A stretch of DNA of 64,000 bases from the NCBI RefSeq assembly GCF_010499245.1, contig NZ_JAAGOW010000004.1, positions 186,001 to 250,000 of the forward strand, read 5' to 3'. Under the pieces are notes generated by a model, which worked only from the letters and a program-made list of their open reading frames with translations, was not told the origin of the DNA and did not search any database. Made by a program: the position numbers and the translations under genes. Source of the stretch: Variovorax sp. WS11. Lineage in GTDB: Bacteria; Pseudomonadota; Gammaproteobacteria; Burkholderiales; Burkholderiaceae_C. Below are positions 17,911-27,118 of the stretch, piece by piece. How positions within the stretch are numbered: position 1 is the first letter of the stretch; each line of letters starts with the position of its first letter.

Positions 17911-19107
17911 ATGACCACCGCCACTATGGCATTAGCCGAGCTCGCCGAGAAGGGAGCCGATGTCGATGTCCTGCGCCAAATGGTTCAGTTCATGGCCCAG
18001 CGCCTGATGGAACTCGATGTCGAAGGCCGCTGCGGCGCTGCCTACGACGAGAAGAATCCCGAACGCCTCAACAGCCGCAACGGCTACCGCGAGCGCACCT
18101 GGGACACCCGCGCGGGCAGCGTCGAGCTGAAGATCCCCAAGCTGCGCCAGGGCAGCTACTTCCCCGAGTTCCTGGAGCCTCGGCGCACCGCCGAGAAGGC
18201 GCTCACCGCCGTCATCCAGGAAGCGTACGTGCAAGGCATCTCCACCCGATCCGTGGACGACCTGGTCAAGTCGCTGGGCATGAGCGGCGTCTCCAAGAGC
18301 CAGGTCAGCCGCCTGTGCGGCGAACTCGACGAGCGCGTCAACGCCTTTCTTGGACGGCAGATCGAGGGCGACTGGCCCTACCTGTGGATCGATGCCACTT
18401 ACGTGAAGACGCGCGAGGCCGGGCGCATCGTGAGCGTAGCGGTGATAGTGGCGGTCGGCGTGAACACCGACGGCCAGCGTGAAGTGCTGGGTTTGAAGGT
18501 CGGGGCCTCGGAAGCTGAGCCCTTCTGGACCGAGTTCCTGCGCAGCCTGAACCGTCGAGGTCTTCGCGGTGTGAAGCTCGTGATCAGCGACAGCCACGAG
18601 GGCATCAAGGCGGCCGCCGCGAAGGTGCTGAAGGCCACCTGGCAGCGTTGCCGGGTGCACTTCATGCGCAACGCTCTGGCGCATGCCGGCAAGACGCAGC
18701 GGCGCATGGTCTCGGCCGCCATCGGCACGGTGTTCGTGCAGGACTCGGCCGATGCAGCGCGCGCGCAATGGCGGTCGGTGGCCGATCAGCTCCGAGACAA
18801 ATTCCCCAAGCTCGGCATCCTGATGGACGACGCCGAGAACGACGTGCTGGCCTTCATGACCTTCCCGCGGGCGCACTGGACGCAGATCTACTCGACCAAC
18901 CCTCTGGAGCGGCTGAATGCCGAGATCAAGCGACGCACGAACGTCGTGGGTATCTTCCCCAACGACGCCTCGATCACGCGCCTCGTCGGCGCCATGATGC
19001 TCGAACAGAACGACGAGTGGTCACTCAACCGGCGCTACATGCAGCTTGAAGGCTTGCAGACCCTGAGCGACACTGCGCCCACTCGGCTGTCAGCAGTGGC
19101 TCGCTGA
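17911..19107 (+). CDS. IS256-family transposase
   Basis: A 398-residue DDE transposase. The family blocks are in order: NSRNGYRERTWDTRAGSVEL, the first acidic residue in LWIDATYVKTREAG, the second in KLVISDSHEGIKAA, HFMRNALAHAG, and the C-terminal Glu region STNPLERLNAEIKRRTNVVG. The length is standard for the family. The start MTTATMALAEL follows AAAGGAAATCACA. No frameshift was seen, so it should be active. Confidence 0.95.
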   Translation: MTTATMALAELAEKGADVDVLRQMVQFMAQRLMELDVEGRCGAAYDEKNPERLNSRNGYRERTWDTRAGSVELKIPKLRQGSYFPEFLEPRRTAEKALTAVIQEAYVQGISTRSVDDLVKSLGMSGVSKSQVSRLCGELDERVNAFLGRQIEGDWPYLWIDATYVKTREAGRIVSVAVIVAVGVNTDGQREVLGLKVGASEAEPFWTEFLRSLNRRGLRGVKLVISDSHEGIKAAAAKVLKATWQRCRVHFMRNALAHAGKTQRRMVSAAIGTVFVQDSADAARAQWRSVADQLRDKFPKLGILMDDAENDVLAFMTFPRAHWTQIYSTNPLERLNAEIKRRTNVVGIFPNDASITRLVGAMMLEQNDEWSLNRRYMQLEGLQTLSDTAPTRLSAVAR

Positions 19108-19237
19108 GTACCGTGCATCTCAGCCCTCTCCGGGCTGTGGACCTACACCACGGAATGGGACGCGACCGACATTCGTCCCATTGCGCCCGGGCAAGGGCAG
19201 CACATACTGGCTGCGCAGAGTTCCATTTTCACCACCG

Positions 19238-19504
19238 ATGAATATTTCCTCGGCGCGCGAGGACACCGATCCGCCAGCCGCCCCACCAGATTGGACGATC
19301 GAGGTGGGATCCGGGCCCGTGGGCGAAGGCCTCTATTTCTTTGCCGCTGTGAAGCGGGCTGGGCAGCTGATGTTCCGGATTGGGATGGGTGGCATCTGCG
19401 AAGAGGCCAAAGCGAAGAAGTTGTTGGCAGCCAAGGCGCGAGCCTGGATCGACGACTTCCTGATCCGAGAACATCAATCGGGCGCTTCCTCCCAAGGCGA
19501 CTGA
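19238..19504 (+). CDS. Hypothetical protein next to the IS
   Basis: An 88-residue protein from ATG 19238. The middle is coding-like (WTIEVGSGPVGEGLYFFAAV, LMFRIGMGGICEEAKAKKLL) with a helical C-terminus. The frame is open back through the right IS flank, and a version without the IS would extend it further upstream, so the true start may have been cut off by the insertion. Family not recognised. Confidence 0.45.
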   Translation: MNISSAREDTDPPAAPPDWTIEVGSGPVGEGLYFFAAVKRAGQLMFRIGMGGICEEAKAKKLLAAKARAWIDDFLIREHQSGASSQGD

Positions 19505-19635
19505 GCTGTTTTGCCAGCCACAGCTCAGTCCCTTCGAGCCCTGGTCGACGTCGCTGACCTCAACGTGTCAGAAGCGCTCAATCTCCTTGATCTCCGGACT
19601 CTCCTACCGCTTGCACATGGCCGGAATGTAGCGAC

Positions 19636-19827
19636 TCAGAAGGGTGTCGGCCGGACCGGCCCGAGCCAGACCACCGCCGCGGCATCCGGCGGCAGCGATC
19701 GCAGCCGCTCGTCGCGCCACAGCTCCGCGGCCACTTCCTCCAGCTGCAGGGGGTCCACGGTGCGCCACTGCTGCTGCAACCGGTGCGCGCAGGCGGCAAT
19801 CCAAAGGTCTGCAGGCGTCTCGTCCAT
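19636..19827 (-). CDS. Small hypothetical protein
   Basis: 63 residues starting MDETPADLWIAACAHRLQQQ with an amphipathic helical make-up. Of the three minus-strand frames open here, this one has the most protein-like composition. It is divergent from the gene at 19863. Function unknown. Confidence 0.4.
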   Translation of the reverse strand: MDETPADLWIAACAHRLQQQWRTVDPLQLEEVAAELWRDERLRSLPPDAAAVVWLGPVRPTPF

Positions 19828-19862
19828 GCCCCAAGCATAGTAGAAAGCTGTATATTTATCCA

Positions 19863-20192
19863 GTGCTATACGACGTCACACTCCTTCGCCGACGAGGCCT
19901 TCGCCTGAAGCGCTCCGATTTGGAGCCGCCCATGCGCGGCACCTTGCGGATTACCGAGATGGACCGCGCCATCAACAACAGCAAACGGAACTTGCTGAGG
20001 GTTGATCTCTGGGCGGCCTTCGAGACCAGCCGCATGCGCAAGCTGGCGCCCATGAGCGACCCTGTGCTGCTGCCGACGATGGGCGACGGCCTGCTCATTG
20101 CAGGAACAGAGCTTCAGTCCGCGGGCGACAAGATCTGGGAGCACCGCCAAGTCTGGCTGTGCCGACCAACGACCGAACCGGAGCGTCCCTGA
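19863..20192 (+). CDS. Hypothetical protein
   Basis: 109 residues from GTG 19863, the most likely start because coding character begins there. The central part reads GTLRITEMDRAINNSKRNLL and RVDLWAAFETSRMRKL, and the end is LIAGTELQSAGDKIWEHRQV. This is probably a compact beta domain. It is the first of three short genes in a row (19863, 20207, 20441) that look cotranscribed. Not recognised. Confidence 0.5.
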   Translation: MLYDVTLLRRRGLRLKRSDLEPPMRGTLRITEMDRAINNSKRNLLRVDLWAAFETSRMRKLAPMSDPVLLPTMGDGLLIAGTELQSAGDKIWEHRQVWLCRPTTEPERP

Positions 20193-20206
20193 CAGCGTTT
20201 CCCATC

Positions 20207-20425
20207 ATGAATCATGATCTATTCGGAGTCTCTCCCACGCTGCTCCGCGCGCCCTCCTGGCTCGGCCGCGACGTTGCGGAGGAGATTCAGCTGCCGTTAA
20301 TGCCTGGCGACTACAAAGTGATCCCAGGTGACGACCGCTGGACAGTCACCTGCCTCAAGACCGGGGAGACCATCTACCGCGGCATCGAGCCGGTCGAAGT
20401 CCTGCGCGGGCCGGCGCCGTTCTGA
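20207..20425 (+). CDS. Conserved 72-residue protein, paralogue A
   Basis: Starts at ATG 20207 (MNHDLFG). It shares a clear backbone with the 71-residue protein at 50611: HDLF, LLR.PSWLG.DV.EE, LPL.PG.Y, RWTV..LKTG.T.Y.G and PVEVLR. The repeat within one window, in two different contexts, supports real coding and mobility. Probably a small beta protein; the function is unknown. Confidence 0.65.
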   Translation: MNHDLFGVSPTLLRAPSWLGRDVAEEIQLPLMPGDYKVIPGDDRWTVTCLKTGETIYRGIEPVEVLRGPAPF

Positions 20426-20440
20426 GAAAGGGGGAAGGCA

Positions 20441-20653
20441 ATGAGGCAAGCAAACGTTCCGACCGTCGCCGATGGCCAGCAGCGCTCACACAGCCAGGAA
20501 TGGCAGTCGGCCTTCATCCGTGAGTGGTATCGCCTGGCCGAGGGCTGTGCGGATCTTGAGCAGACGGCCGATGCCGCGCTCGAGCTCTACACCGCCCACG
20601 CCGCGCGCAACCCCCAGGAGGTCGCTCGCGAGGAATGGGGCACGCCGGCCTGA
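20441..20653 (+). CDS. Small helical hypothetical protein
   Basis: 70 residues after a good ribosome site (GAAAGGGGGAAGGCA before ATG 20441), 15 bases downstream of the previous gene. The helical, acidic sequence includes EWQSAFIREWYRLAEGCADL and a C-terminal EVAREEWGTPA. Function unknown. It is likely part of the same short operon. Confidence 0.55.
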   Translation: MRQANVPTVADGQQRSHSQEWQSAFIREWYRLAEGCADLEQTADAALELYTAHAARNPQEVAREEWGTPA

Positions 20654-20887
20654 TCATTGCCACTGCCCGCTCAACGGCCGTCCGCAAAGCATCGCCAACC
20701 CTGTCGGATTTGACAGTGGCGCGCCGCCGTCACTCGCGCGAAAGTCGTGGTCCTGCAGCACGTCGCCTTGCCTCTTCATACCCTCGAGCACCATTCGTCC
20801 CCAGCAATTGCTCGGCCACGCGGGCAGATGCCACTACCTGCGCGCAATAACATGTCCGCCGCGCCTGGCGGCTGGCTGACGGCACTC

Positions 20888-21060
20888 GAGTGGCTGTCGA
20901 AATCTCTGGTGGAGACCTTGCCAGCCCAACACGCATCTCTCGACCCACGTGGACTCCTGTCGAGCATGGCCTCGTCACGCCGTCGATCCGCACGCTCGCG
21001 AAGATTGCAGCGGCGCTCGAGTTGCCATGCGCTGGCCTGTTCGCGACGACGTCAAATCTG
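20888..21060 (+). pseudogene. Remnant of an XRE-type helix-turn-helix regulator
   Basis: One frame carries EHGLVTPSIRTLAKIAAALE followed by LPCAGLF, the second half of a Cro/C1-type HTH. The first half is scrambled and the surrounding 20654-21203 region holds no complete gene, so only a relic survives. Confidence 0.45.
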
Positions 21061-21203
21061 GGTGACGGTGCTGGGCATCGCCGTGATGCCGATCACGCGC
21101 TCGAGCTGGCCAAAGGTCGCACCGTCAAACGCCGAAAGCCCCGCCCCGGTCTTGTCGGCATGGCACCGATGATTTCACGGCTGCAAGCGGCGTCCATCAG
21201 GGG

Positions 21204-22085
21204 TCACCGTGTCTTCAGGTAGGCGGCATACAGGGATGGATGGGCATCGCGCAGTGCCTTGCGTCGCGCAACCACGTCATGGTGCCGGCCCTGCCGCTCC
21301 AGGCCGAGCAGTTCCAGCAGAAGTCGCATGGCCTGTTCGGGCTCGGTGTGGAGACAGCGTTGCGCTTCGCCCAACTGGCGTGACAAACCGGGCTTTTCCG
21401 TGAGGACCCACGCTGGGAACCAGGCCAGGTCACGCACATCGCCATGCCCTTCGAACGTCGCGTCGAAGGCCTTGCGAAGTCTCTCCAGCAGCGGGTCGGC
21501 GAGCCTCTTCGTGAGCTGATCGAAGCGCTCGGCTGACAGCCAGGCGAGCTCGGCGAGCAGGCCCCATGCGCCGTCAAGATCGTGCACGCGGTAGCGCGCC
21601 TCCGCCATCCATGCGAGGGGCGCTGGAATTCGGCGCCACGATTCGATGCGGGCGATGGCGTCGCTCGCTGCGGACCAGTCACCGGCCCGCAGCCACAGCG
21701 GGGCGGCGTGGTCGTCGCTGCGCTCGGGGCGAAATGGAAGTGGCGCGGCCCGCTGCGCCATCTCGCGCCACAGCGGGTCGAGCCACGCGGCCGCTGAGCG
21801 TTTTCCAAGAATGCGCACGGCTGCGGGTTCGATCAATTCGCTCAATGCACGACGCGCATCGTGCATGGCGTCGTGATCCTGAAACGGTGCGGCCATGCGT
21901 TGCTCGAGTGCGTCGACAAGTACGCCAAGCGGTGCCAAGGATTCGTGGTTCGGGAATGCATCGGCGAATGTGCCCCACGCCGATCTGGCGCTGACCGGGT
22001 CGTGGCGCTCGAGGGCGGCCGCCACGTCGTTGCACAGCACGGTATCGCGGCTGTGGTCGAAGATGTCGAGTTGCTGCGGTGGCAT
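21204..22085 (-). CDS. Conserved helical hypothetical protein
   Basis: A 293-residue soluble protein starting MPPQQLDIFDHSRDTVLCND. It is rich in Ala, Leu, Arg and Trp with helix-pair spacing (ARSAWGTFADAFPNHESLAP, LDGAWGLLAELAWLSAERFD, AMRLLLELLGLERQGRHHD), which suggests a TPR-like superhelix. No catalytic motif is seen. It stands alone between an XRE relic and the PHA-system gene. I do not recognise a named family. Confidence 0.7.
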   Translation of the reverse strand: MPPQQLDIFDHSRDTVLCNDVAAALERHDPVSARSAWGTFADAFPNHESLAPLGVLVDALEQRMAAPFQDHDAMHDARRALSELIEPAAVRILGKRSAAAWLDPLWREMAQRAAPLPFRPERSDDHAAPLWLRAGDWSAASDAIARIESWRRIPAPLAWMAEARYRVHDLDGAWGLLAELAWLSAERFDQLTKRLADPLLERLRKAFDATFEGHGDVRDLAWFPAWVLTEKPGLSRQLGEAQRCLHTEPEQAMRLLLELLGLERQGRHHDVVARRKALRDAHPSLYAAYLKTR

Positions 22086-22320
22086 GGTTGCGTCCGGACG
22101 GGCTGTTCTTCCGCAACTGTAAATCCTCTCCTCCTGACTGCAGGATTGTGATCACGCTGCTCACCTGCCTGGTCGAGAAATAGGATGCAGTCAGCCCACG
22201 TTGGTGAAGGACCGTTCCAGGGCCGGTGGTTGCCCGTCGAATTGTTCAGCGCACGCGCCGCTTGGAAGCCGCTTTCCCCCTCAGCAGGCCCTTGCCCACT
22301 GCGCCGATTCGCGGGACCCT

Positions 22321-22638
22321 ATGTGCATGGGGTCGCCCATCGTCATCAGCATTCCACATCAGCTCGGCCGCGCTGAGGCGCGCCTTCGCATCGAAACCGG
22401 TTTTGCAAAGATCATCAACCTGTTGCCAGGCAGCAGCGGGGCCTCGAGCGAGCGCTGGGACGGCGACCGACTCATTTTCAGCGTCGCGGCGATGGGTCAG
22501 ACGGTCTCCGGCGTCATCCATGTGCTCGACGCTGCAGTCACGATGGAAATTGAGCTGCCCGGTGTCCTCGGCGTGATCGCCAGCGGTCTCAAGGGAAGGC
22601 TGCAGAGAATGGGGCAATTGCTGCTGTCAAAAAAATAG
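22321..22638 (+). CDS. Polyhydroxyalkanoate-system family protein
   Basis: About 103-105 residues from ATG 22321 or 22327. It matches the small PHA granule-system family (PHA_gran_rgn): PIVISIPHQLGRAEARLRIE, WDGDRLIFSVAAMGQTVSG, then the EIELPGVLGVIASGLKGRL C-terminus. Members are found near PHA genes and are thought to associate with storage granules. None of the phaCAB genes is in the window. The longer open frame from 22201 is not coding-like. Confidence 0.75.
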   Translation: MCMGSPIVISIPHQLGRAEARLRIETGFAKIINLLPGSSGASSERWDGDRLIFSVAAMGQTVSGVIHVLDAAVTMEIELPGVLGVIASGLKGRLQRMGQLLLSKK

Positions 22639-22946
22639 CGCAGGATCATCGGCGTCTGCGAAGCCCGGCCGGCGCATGGCGGATGGGGCGCCGCAGCATG
22701 TCGCCCGACGGCTGAGCCCGTCACCCGCGGATACCTGTCCGATACAAAGGCGCGGCGCCGCGACGTTCGGTGAATACCAATCCCTCGCAGACTTCGCTTC
22801 ACGTCGTCGATGGGCCGCCTTCCGGCCGGTCGGCGCAAACCTGGATACGTCTGATCGGCGGCATGCCTGCCGCTTCGCCAGCGCCGCCGGACGCTGTGCA
22901 ATGGACGCGCCCTGAACCCCGGCCTCACCTCGAGGAGAACCGTTCC

Positions 22947-24368
22947 ATGCTTGACTTTCGAACCTCCCAAGGAGGCACGATCGGCATCGCCGACGAGCCC
23001 ATCGCAACGCTGCGCGCGGCGCTGCGCGGCACCTTGCTTCTGCCCGCCGATGCCGGCTACGACGTGTCGCGCACGTTGTGGAACGGCATGATCGACCGCC
23101 GGCCAGCCGCGATCGTGCGCGCCGCCGGCGCCGCCGACGTGATCCAGGCCGTGAACTTTGCGCGCGAGCACCAGCTCCTGATCGCGGTCAAAGGCGGTGG
23201 CCACAACATCGCCGGCAAGGCGGCCTGCGATGGCGGCCTGATGATCGATCTGTCGGCAATGAAATCGGTGCGTGTCGACCCGGTGGCACGGGTTGCGCGA
23301 GTCGAACCCGGAGCGCTGCTGTCTGACTTCGACCGCGAGACGCAGGCCTTCGGATTGTCCACGCCCACCGGCATCAACTCGACCACCGGCATGGCCGGGC
23401 TCACGCTCGGCGGCGGCTTCGGCTGGCAAAGCCGCAAGCGCGGGCTGACCATCGACAACCTGACGGGCGTCGATGTCGTGCTCGCTTCCGGCGAGTTCGT
23501 GCAGGCGAGCGCAACCCAGAACGCCGACCTGTTCTGGGCGGTGCGCGGCGGCGGCGGCAACTTCGGGGTGGTCACCTCGTTCGAGTACCGGCTGCATCCC
23601 CTCGGCCCCGAAGTGCTGGCCGGGCTGATCGTCTATCCGCTAGCCCAGGCGAAGCAGGTGTTCGACGGCTATCGCAAGTTCACCGCCGAGGCGGGCGACG
23701 AGATGACGGCCTGGATGGTGCTGCGCAAGGCGCCGCCGCTGCCCTTCCTGCCGCCGGACGTGCATGGCAAGGAGGTCGTGGTGATCGCCTTTTGCTGGAT
23801 CGGCGAGCTCGGCCGCGGCGAGGAACTTGCCAAGCCGCTGCGCAGCTGGGGCACGCCCGCCGGCGAGCACGTCGGGCCGATGCCCTTTGCCGGCTGGCAG
23901 ACCGCCTTCGATCCGCTGCTGCAGCCGGGGGCACGCAACTACTGGAAGTCGCACGATTTCAAGACGCTGAATGCCGATGTCGAGCGCATCGTGTGCGACG
24001 CCACCGCCAGCCTGCCGGGTGACGAGTGCGAGACCTTCATTGGCCAGCTGGGCGGCCAGATCAATCGAGTTAAGGCCGGCGACACGGCCTACCCGCACCG
24101 CGACGCCGAGTTCGTCGTCAACGTGCACACGCGCTGGCGCGACGCCGGTGACGACCGCGCGTGCATCGAATGGGCCCGTGCACTGTTCGATGCGCTGACG
24201 CCACACGCCACCGGCGGCGTCTACGTGAACTTCATGTCGGACGACGAGATGCAGCGCGTGGCGGAGGGCGCCTATGGACCCAACTATGCGCGGTTGGCCG
24301 AATTGAAGGCAAGGTATGACCCGGCGAACTTGTTCAGCCAGAACCAGAACATCCGGCCCCAGGTCTGA
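22947..24368 (+). CDS. FAD-linked oxidase, berberine-bridge-like
   Basis: A 473-residue flavoenzyme with a vanillyl-alcohol-oxidase-type FAD domain. The N-terminal FAD block PAAIVRAAGAADVIQAVNFA is followed by KGGGHNIAGKA, whose His (about residue 86) is the usual covalent FAD attachment site. GGGFGWQSRKRGLTIDN and AVRGGGGNFGVVTSFEY complete the FAD site, and the C-terminal NYARLAELKARYDPANLF is the BBE domain. The second Cys attachment found in bicovalent members is not evident (Trp at the expected place). It probably oxidises an alcohol, sugar or aromatic substrate with O2. The start at 22947 follows GAGGAGAACCGTTCC. Confidence 0.88.
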   Translation: MLDFRTSQGGTIGIADEPIATLRAALRGTLLLPADAGYDVSRTLWNGMIDRRPAAIVRAAGAADVIQAVNFAREHQLLIAVKGGGHNIAGKAACDGGLMIDLSAMKSVRVDPVARVARVEPGALLSDFDRETQAFGLSTPTGINSTTGMAGLTLGGGFGWQSRKRGLTIDNLTGVDVVLASGEFVQASATQNADLFWAVRGGGGNFGVVTSFEYRLHPLGPEVLAGLIVYPLAQAKQVFDGYRKFTAEAGDEMTAWMVLRKAPPLPFLPPDVHGKEVVVIAFCWIGELGRGEELAKPLRSWGTPAGEHVGPMPFAGWQTAFDPLLQPGARNYWKSHDFKTLNADVERIVCDATASLPGDECETFIGQLGGQINRVKAGDTAYPHRDAEFVVNVHTRWRDAGDDRACIEWARALFDALTPHATGGVYVNFMSDDEMQRVAEGAYGPNYARLAELKARYDPANLFSQNQNIRPQV

Positions 24369-24397
24369 GCCATCGTGGAGCAGGCGCGCACGGCGGG

Positions 24398-24727
24398 TCA
24401 GAGGTCTTCGATCACGAGCTTGCGATAGCGCTGCGCCATGGAATACGGCACCTTGCGTACGGCGCTCATCAGCCATTCGGCCGATTCCCCGTCCGGAGTC
24501 TCGACCAGTAGCCCATGGTGGCCTGCTCGGGCCAGCTTGGTATATGCCCGCACCGTGGCGCCCTCGGAGCCAGCCGATGGCAGCGGGTTGTCCGAGTCGG
24601 CAACAGTGGGAGTGATTTGGGAGAGGATCGAGGCGGGCGGCAGGTGAAAGATCTGGACCTGCGGCTTCTGCAGGCTCAGCTTCCTGGCGACGGAGACGGC
24701 GCTGGCCTCATCCGGGAACATCACCAC
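24398..24727 (-). CDS. Conserved hypothetical protein
   Basis: 109 residues from GTG 24727; the frame is open somewhat further upstream but offers no better start. The sequence looks like a small alpha/beta domain (VMFPDEASAVSVARKLSLQK, SEGATVRAYTKLARAGHHGL, VRKVPYSMAQRYRKLVIEDL). It is convergent with the FAD oxidase. Not a family I can name. Confidence 0.6.
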   Translation of the reverse strand: MVMFPDEASAVSVARKLSLQKPQVQIFHLPPASILSQITPTVADSDNPLPSAGSEGATVRAYTKLARAGHHGLLVETPDGESAEWLMSAVRKVPYSMAQRYRKLVIEDL

Positions 24728-24964
24728 GGAGTACCCATCGGGATAAAAGGCGCCACCCAGCGTCCAAGCATGGATGAATCAAGACTGAACGTTGACAACA
24801 TGTGTGGCCTTTCTCGAGCTTGGAGAGTTGCCCAAAACCGGTGAATCTGACCTGTCGGATGGTGACAAGAGGTAGGAAAAGAACCCCATTTCACCGCGGC
24901 CCGGACGAAACGGCCGCGGAGTCCATCGCCTTGCCGCAGGCTTTGTCAATGAGAAGGAGCACTC

Positions 24965-26257
24965 ATGCAATCGCCCCACTTGCTCGACCTCGCCATCGTT
25001 GGCGGAGGTGTCGCCGGCGTCATCCACCTGCACTACGCGCGACAATCGGACCTCGATGCGCTGCTGCTCGAAAAACAGGGCGGCGTCGGTGGCCTTTGGC
25101 GCCAGCTTCCGCAGTGGCAGGACATCCAGATCAGCCCGGCCGACTGGGCCCTCGGCGATCTGCCGCTCGGTGGCCCGAAGCAGCCCCACATCCTCGCCAA
25201 CATCGAGGCCTGGGTCGAGCGCTTTGGCCTGGCGGATCGCATCCGGCTCGACACCCCGGTGTCTCGCGCGCGTTATACCGGCACATGCTGGGAAATCGAT
25301 ACGCCGCAGGGCACGATGCGCGCCCGTCATCTGGTGGCGGCCACCGGCGGCCACAACACGCCCGCGATTCCCGAAGTGCTTCGTCACGAAAGCGCGGTGC
25401 GGGAACTGCATTCCAGCGCCCTGCGCGATCCGGCCGAACTGACCGGGCGCGAGGTGCTTGTGGTCGGCGGCGGCGCCTCGGCCTTCGACTTGCTGGACCT
25501 GTGCCTCGAGTACAAGGCGCGCCGGATCGTTTGGGCGTACCGGGGCTTGCGCTGGTTCACCCCAACCGGCAAGCCGAAGATCATCGCCGGCAGCGTGCGG
25601 CCCTACGCGAAGATGCAGGTGAACGGCATGACCGTCGCGCAGCAGAACGCGATGATCGGCACCGACCTGCTGGCGCGCTATGAAAAGTTCGGCATCCAGT
25701 CGATCCAGCCCAAAAAGCCGCTGGATGTGCGGCAAGACCAACTCATTCCCGGCCGCACTCGCATGCTGGCCAGCTTCGGCGAGCTGGAGCGGCATTCGGG
25801 CAGCGTCGAGACCATCGAGGGGCGCGACGTGACGCTGTCGGACGGCTCGCGCTTCGCAGTGGATGTACTCCTGTGGGGCACGGGCTACCAAACCGACCTT
25901 TCGTACTTCGAAGAGCCGCGCCTTGCACGCATCCGCACCGTCGAGGAACTGGCCTCGCGCTGCGCGTGCATCTTCCGCAGCCTGGATGCGCCCGACCTGT
26001 ATTTCCCAGGCGTGGGCCTGGATGGCATCGGCTCCGCGCCGTGGGCCTTCATGCTCATGGCCCGATCCGTCATGTCGCACATCCGCGGCACGGCGCAACT
26101 GGACATGGAGCCCCTCGCCTGCAGGCTCAACCACTTCGACATCGTGCGCTACCTCGCCGAACGGGACTCGGGCACGTACGGCGGAGAGCGGGACTGGAAC
26201 TTCTATCGCGACTTGGCAATGGGCGCGCCCGACGACCAGCCGTACCCAGTGCTCTGA
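24965..26257 (+). CDS. Flavin-dependent monooxygenase (FMO/TrkA-like NAD(P)-binding)
   Basis: A 430-residue class B flavoprotein. The FAD-binding GGGVAGV is at residues 13-19 and a second nucleotide-binding GGGASAFDLLDL near residue 168. LLWGTGYQTDLSYF near 303 is the C-terminal ATG-type motif of flavin monooxygenases. VGLDGIGSAPWAFMLMARSV follows. AGAAGGAGCACTC gives a strong ribosome site. The likely reaction is NADPH- and O2-dependent oxygenation of an N, S or carbonyl substrate. It is a single gene with no clear partner. Complete. Confidence 0.85.
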   Translation: MQSPHLLDLAIVGGGVAGVIHLHYARQSDLDALLLEKQGGVGGLWRQLPQWQDIQISPADWALGDLPLGGPKQPHILANIEAWVERFGLADRIRLDTPVSRARYTGTCWEIDTPQGTMRARHLVAATGGHNTPAIPEVLRHESAVRELHSSALRDPAELTGREVLVVGGGASAFDLLDLCLEYKARRIVWAYRGLRWFTPTGKPKIIAGSVRPYAKMQVNGMTVAQQNAMIGTDLLARYEKFGIQSIQPKKPLDVRQDQLIPGRTRMLASFGELERHSGSVETIEGRDVTLSDGSRFAVDVLLWGTGYQTDLSYFEEPRLARIRTVEELASRCACIFRSLDAPDLYFPGVGLDGIGSAPWAFMLMARSVMSHIRGTAQLDMEPLACRLNHFDIVRYLAERDSGTYGGERDWNFYRDLAMGAPDDQPYPVL

Positions 26258-26553
26258 GATCGCGCCTCGGAGTCCGGCACGAGCGGCCGCTTCAGGGGAC
26301 TTGGTGCCGAGACCCCTGGTGAAACCATCACCGGTGTTTGGTCAATCTGGCCCGCGGCTCGATCTCGATGAGCGAATCGCGCGATGCCAGGGAAGCCACG
26401 CCGATGCCCGTCAAGGCGGGACGAACTGCAAGAACTGGCGAAGTTTGCTCATTCCGGAGAAGCGCCTTCGATGCAGCCTGCACGCGCGTCCTGGTGGAAA
26501 GCCAAAATGAATGCGACGGTGGGTACGCGTCGTGTGACGGACAGGAGGTGAAT

Positions 26554-26799
26554 ATGCGACAAGCCTCCACAGATGCGATCGTTGACCGCGACGCCGCCAT
26601 CGCGGTCAAGGTCCCAAAGACTGGCGGCTGCGTCCTCGGTCACGCCGATCTCCTCACCAAGAACGAGTTCAAGGGCCGGATCTCTCTCGGAAGCATGCGA
26701 AGCCGCTCCAGGGAGGTGCGCGATCGGTTACGCAGGCTGGCGAGGGCCAAGGTGGGTGTCTGGGCGACGGTCGAATCGGCCACAGTGCATAGGCGCTGA
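26554..26799 (+). CDS. Small basic hypothetical protein with a strong ribosome site
   Basis: 81 residues starting MRQASTDAIVDRDAAIAVKV. An almost perfect Shine-Dalgarno sequence (AGGAGGTGA, 26543-26551) decides the start over the open frame from 26338. The C-terminus is strongly basic (SRSREVRDRLRRLARAK). Not recognised. Confidence 0.5.
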   Translation: MRQASTDAIVDRDAAIAVKVPKTGGCVLGHADLLTKNEFKGRISLGSMRSRSREVRDRLRRLARAKVGVWATVESATVHRR

Positions 26800-27118
26800 C
26801 GATGCACTCGCAGCAATGATCGTCGCGGCCGCGTGTCGGAGCGGCGCGTGCATTTCAGGGCACGGCGTGCGCATCGCCCGGGTGGCAGCCAGATTGCATC
26901 AGCTCGTGCGAACTGGATGCTGTACGAAGCTCGAACCGCAGCAACCCCTCGCGCTTGCGCTCAGCGTGCAGGTGCGTCGTCAGTCATTAGGCTTCTGACA
27001 TATCACCTTTGTCTGATGCGCCCCCGCCCGCAGCACGTCACGATGCGCGTCGGGGAGTTTGACGTCGGGTGGTCGTTCCTCGGGGGAGCTCGCCAACCTG
27101 CGAACCTGAGGAGCGACC
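26800..27118. other. Intergenic region before the four-gene operon
   Basis: About 320 bases with no convincing gene. It should hold the promoter of the operon starting at 27119; I cannot identify a clear one. Confidence 0.35.

Larger units (their letters stand above)
17733..19167 (+). mobile_element. IS256-family insertion sequence, intact, with 8-bp target repeats
   Basis: The element spans 1435 bp. Imperfect terminal inverted repeats share the core GTCCCAnnnnGTGGTGTArGTC (left 17739-17760; right inverted 19140-19161). The 8-bp target duplication GACATTCG lies at 17725-17732 and 19168-19175, the length expected for the IS256 family. The transposase gene inside is complete, and a strong hairpin lies between the left end and the gene. 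Intact ends and identical target repeats suggest a recent, possibly still mobile insertion. Confidence 0.88.
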
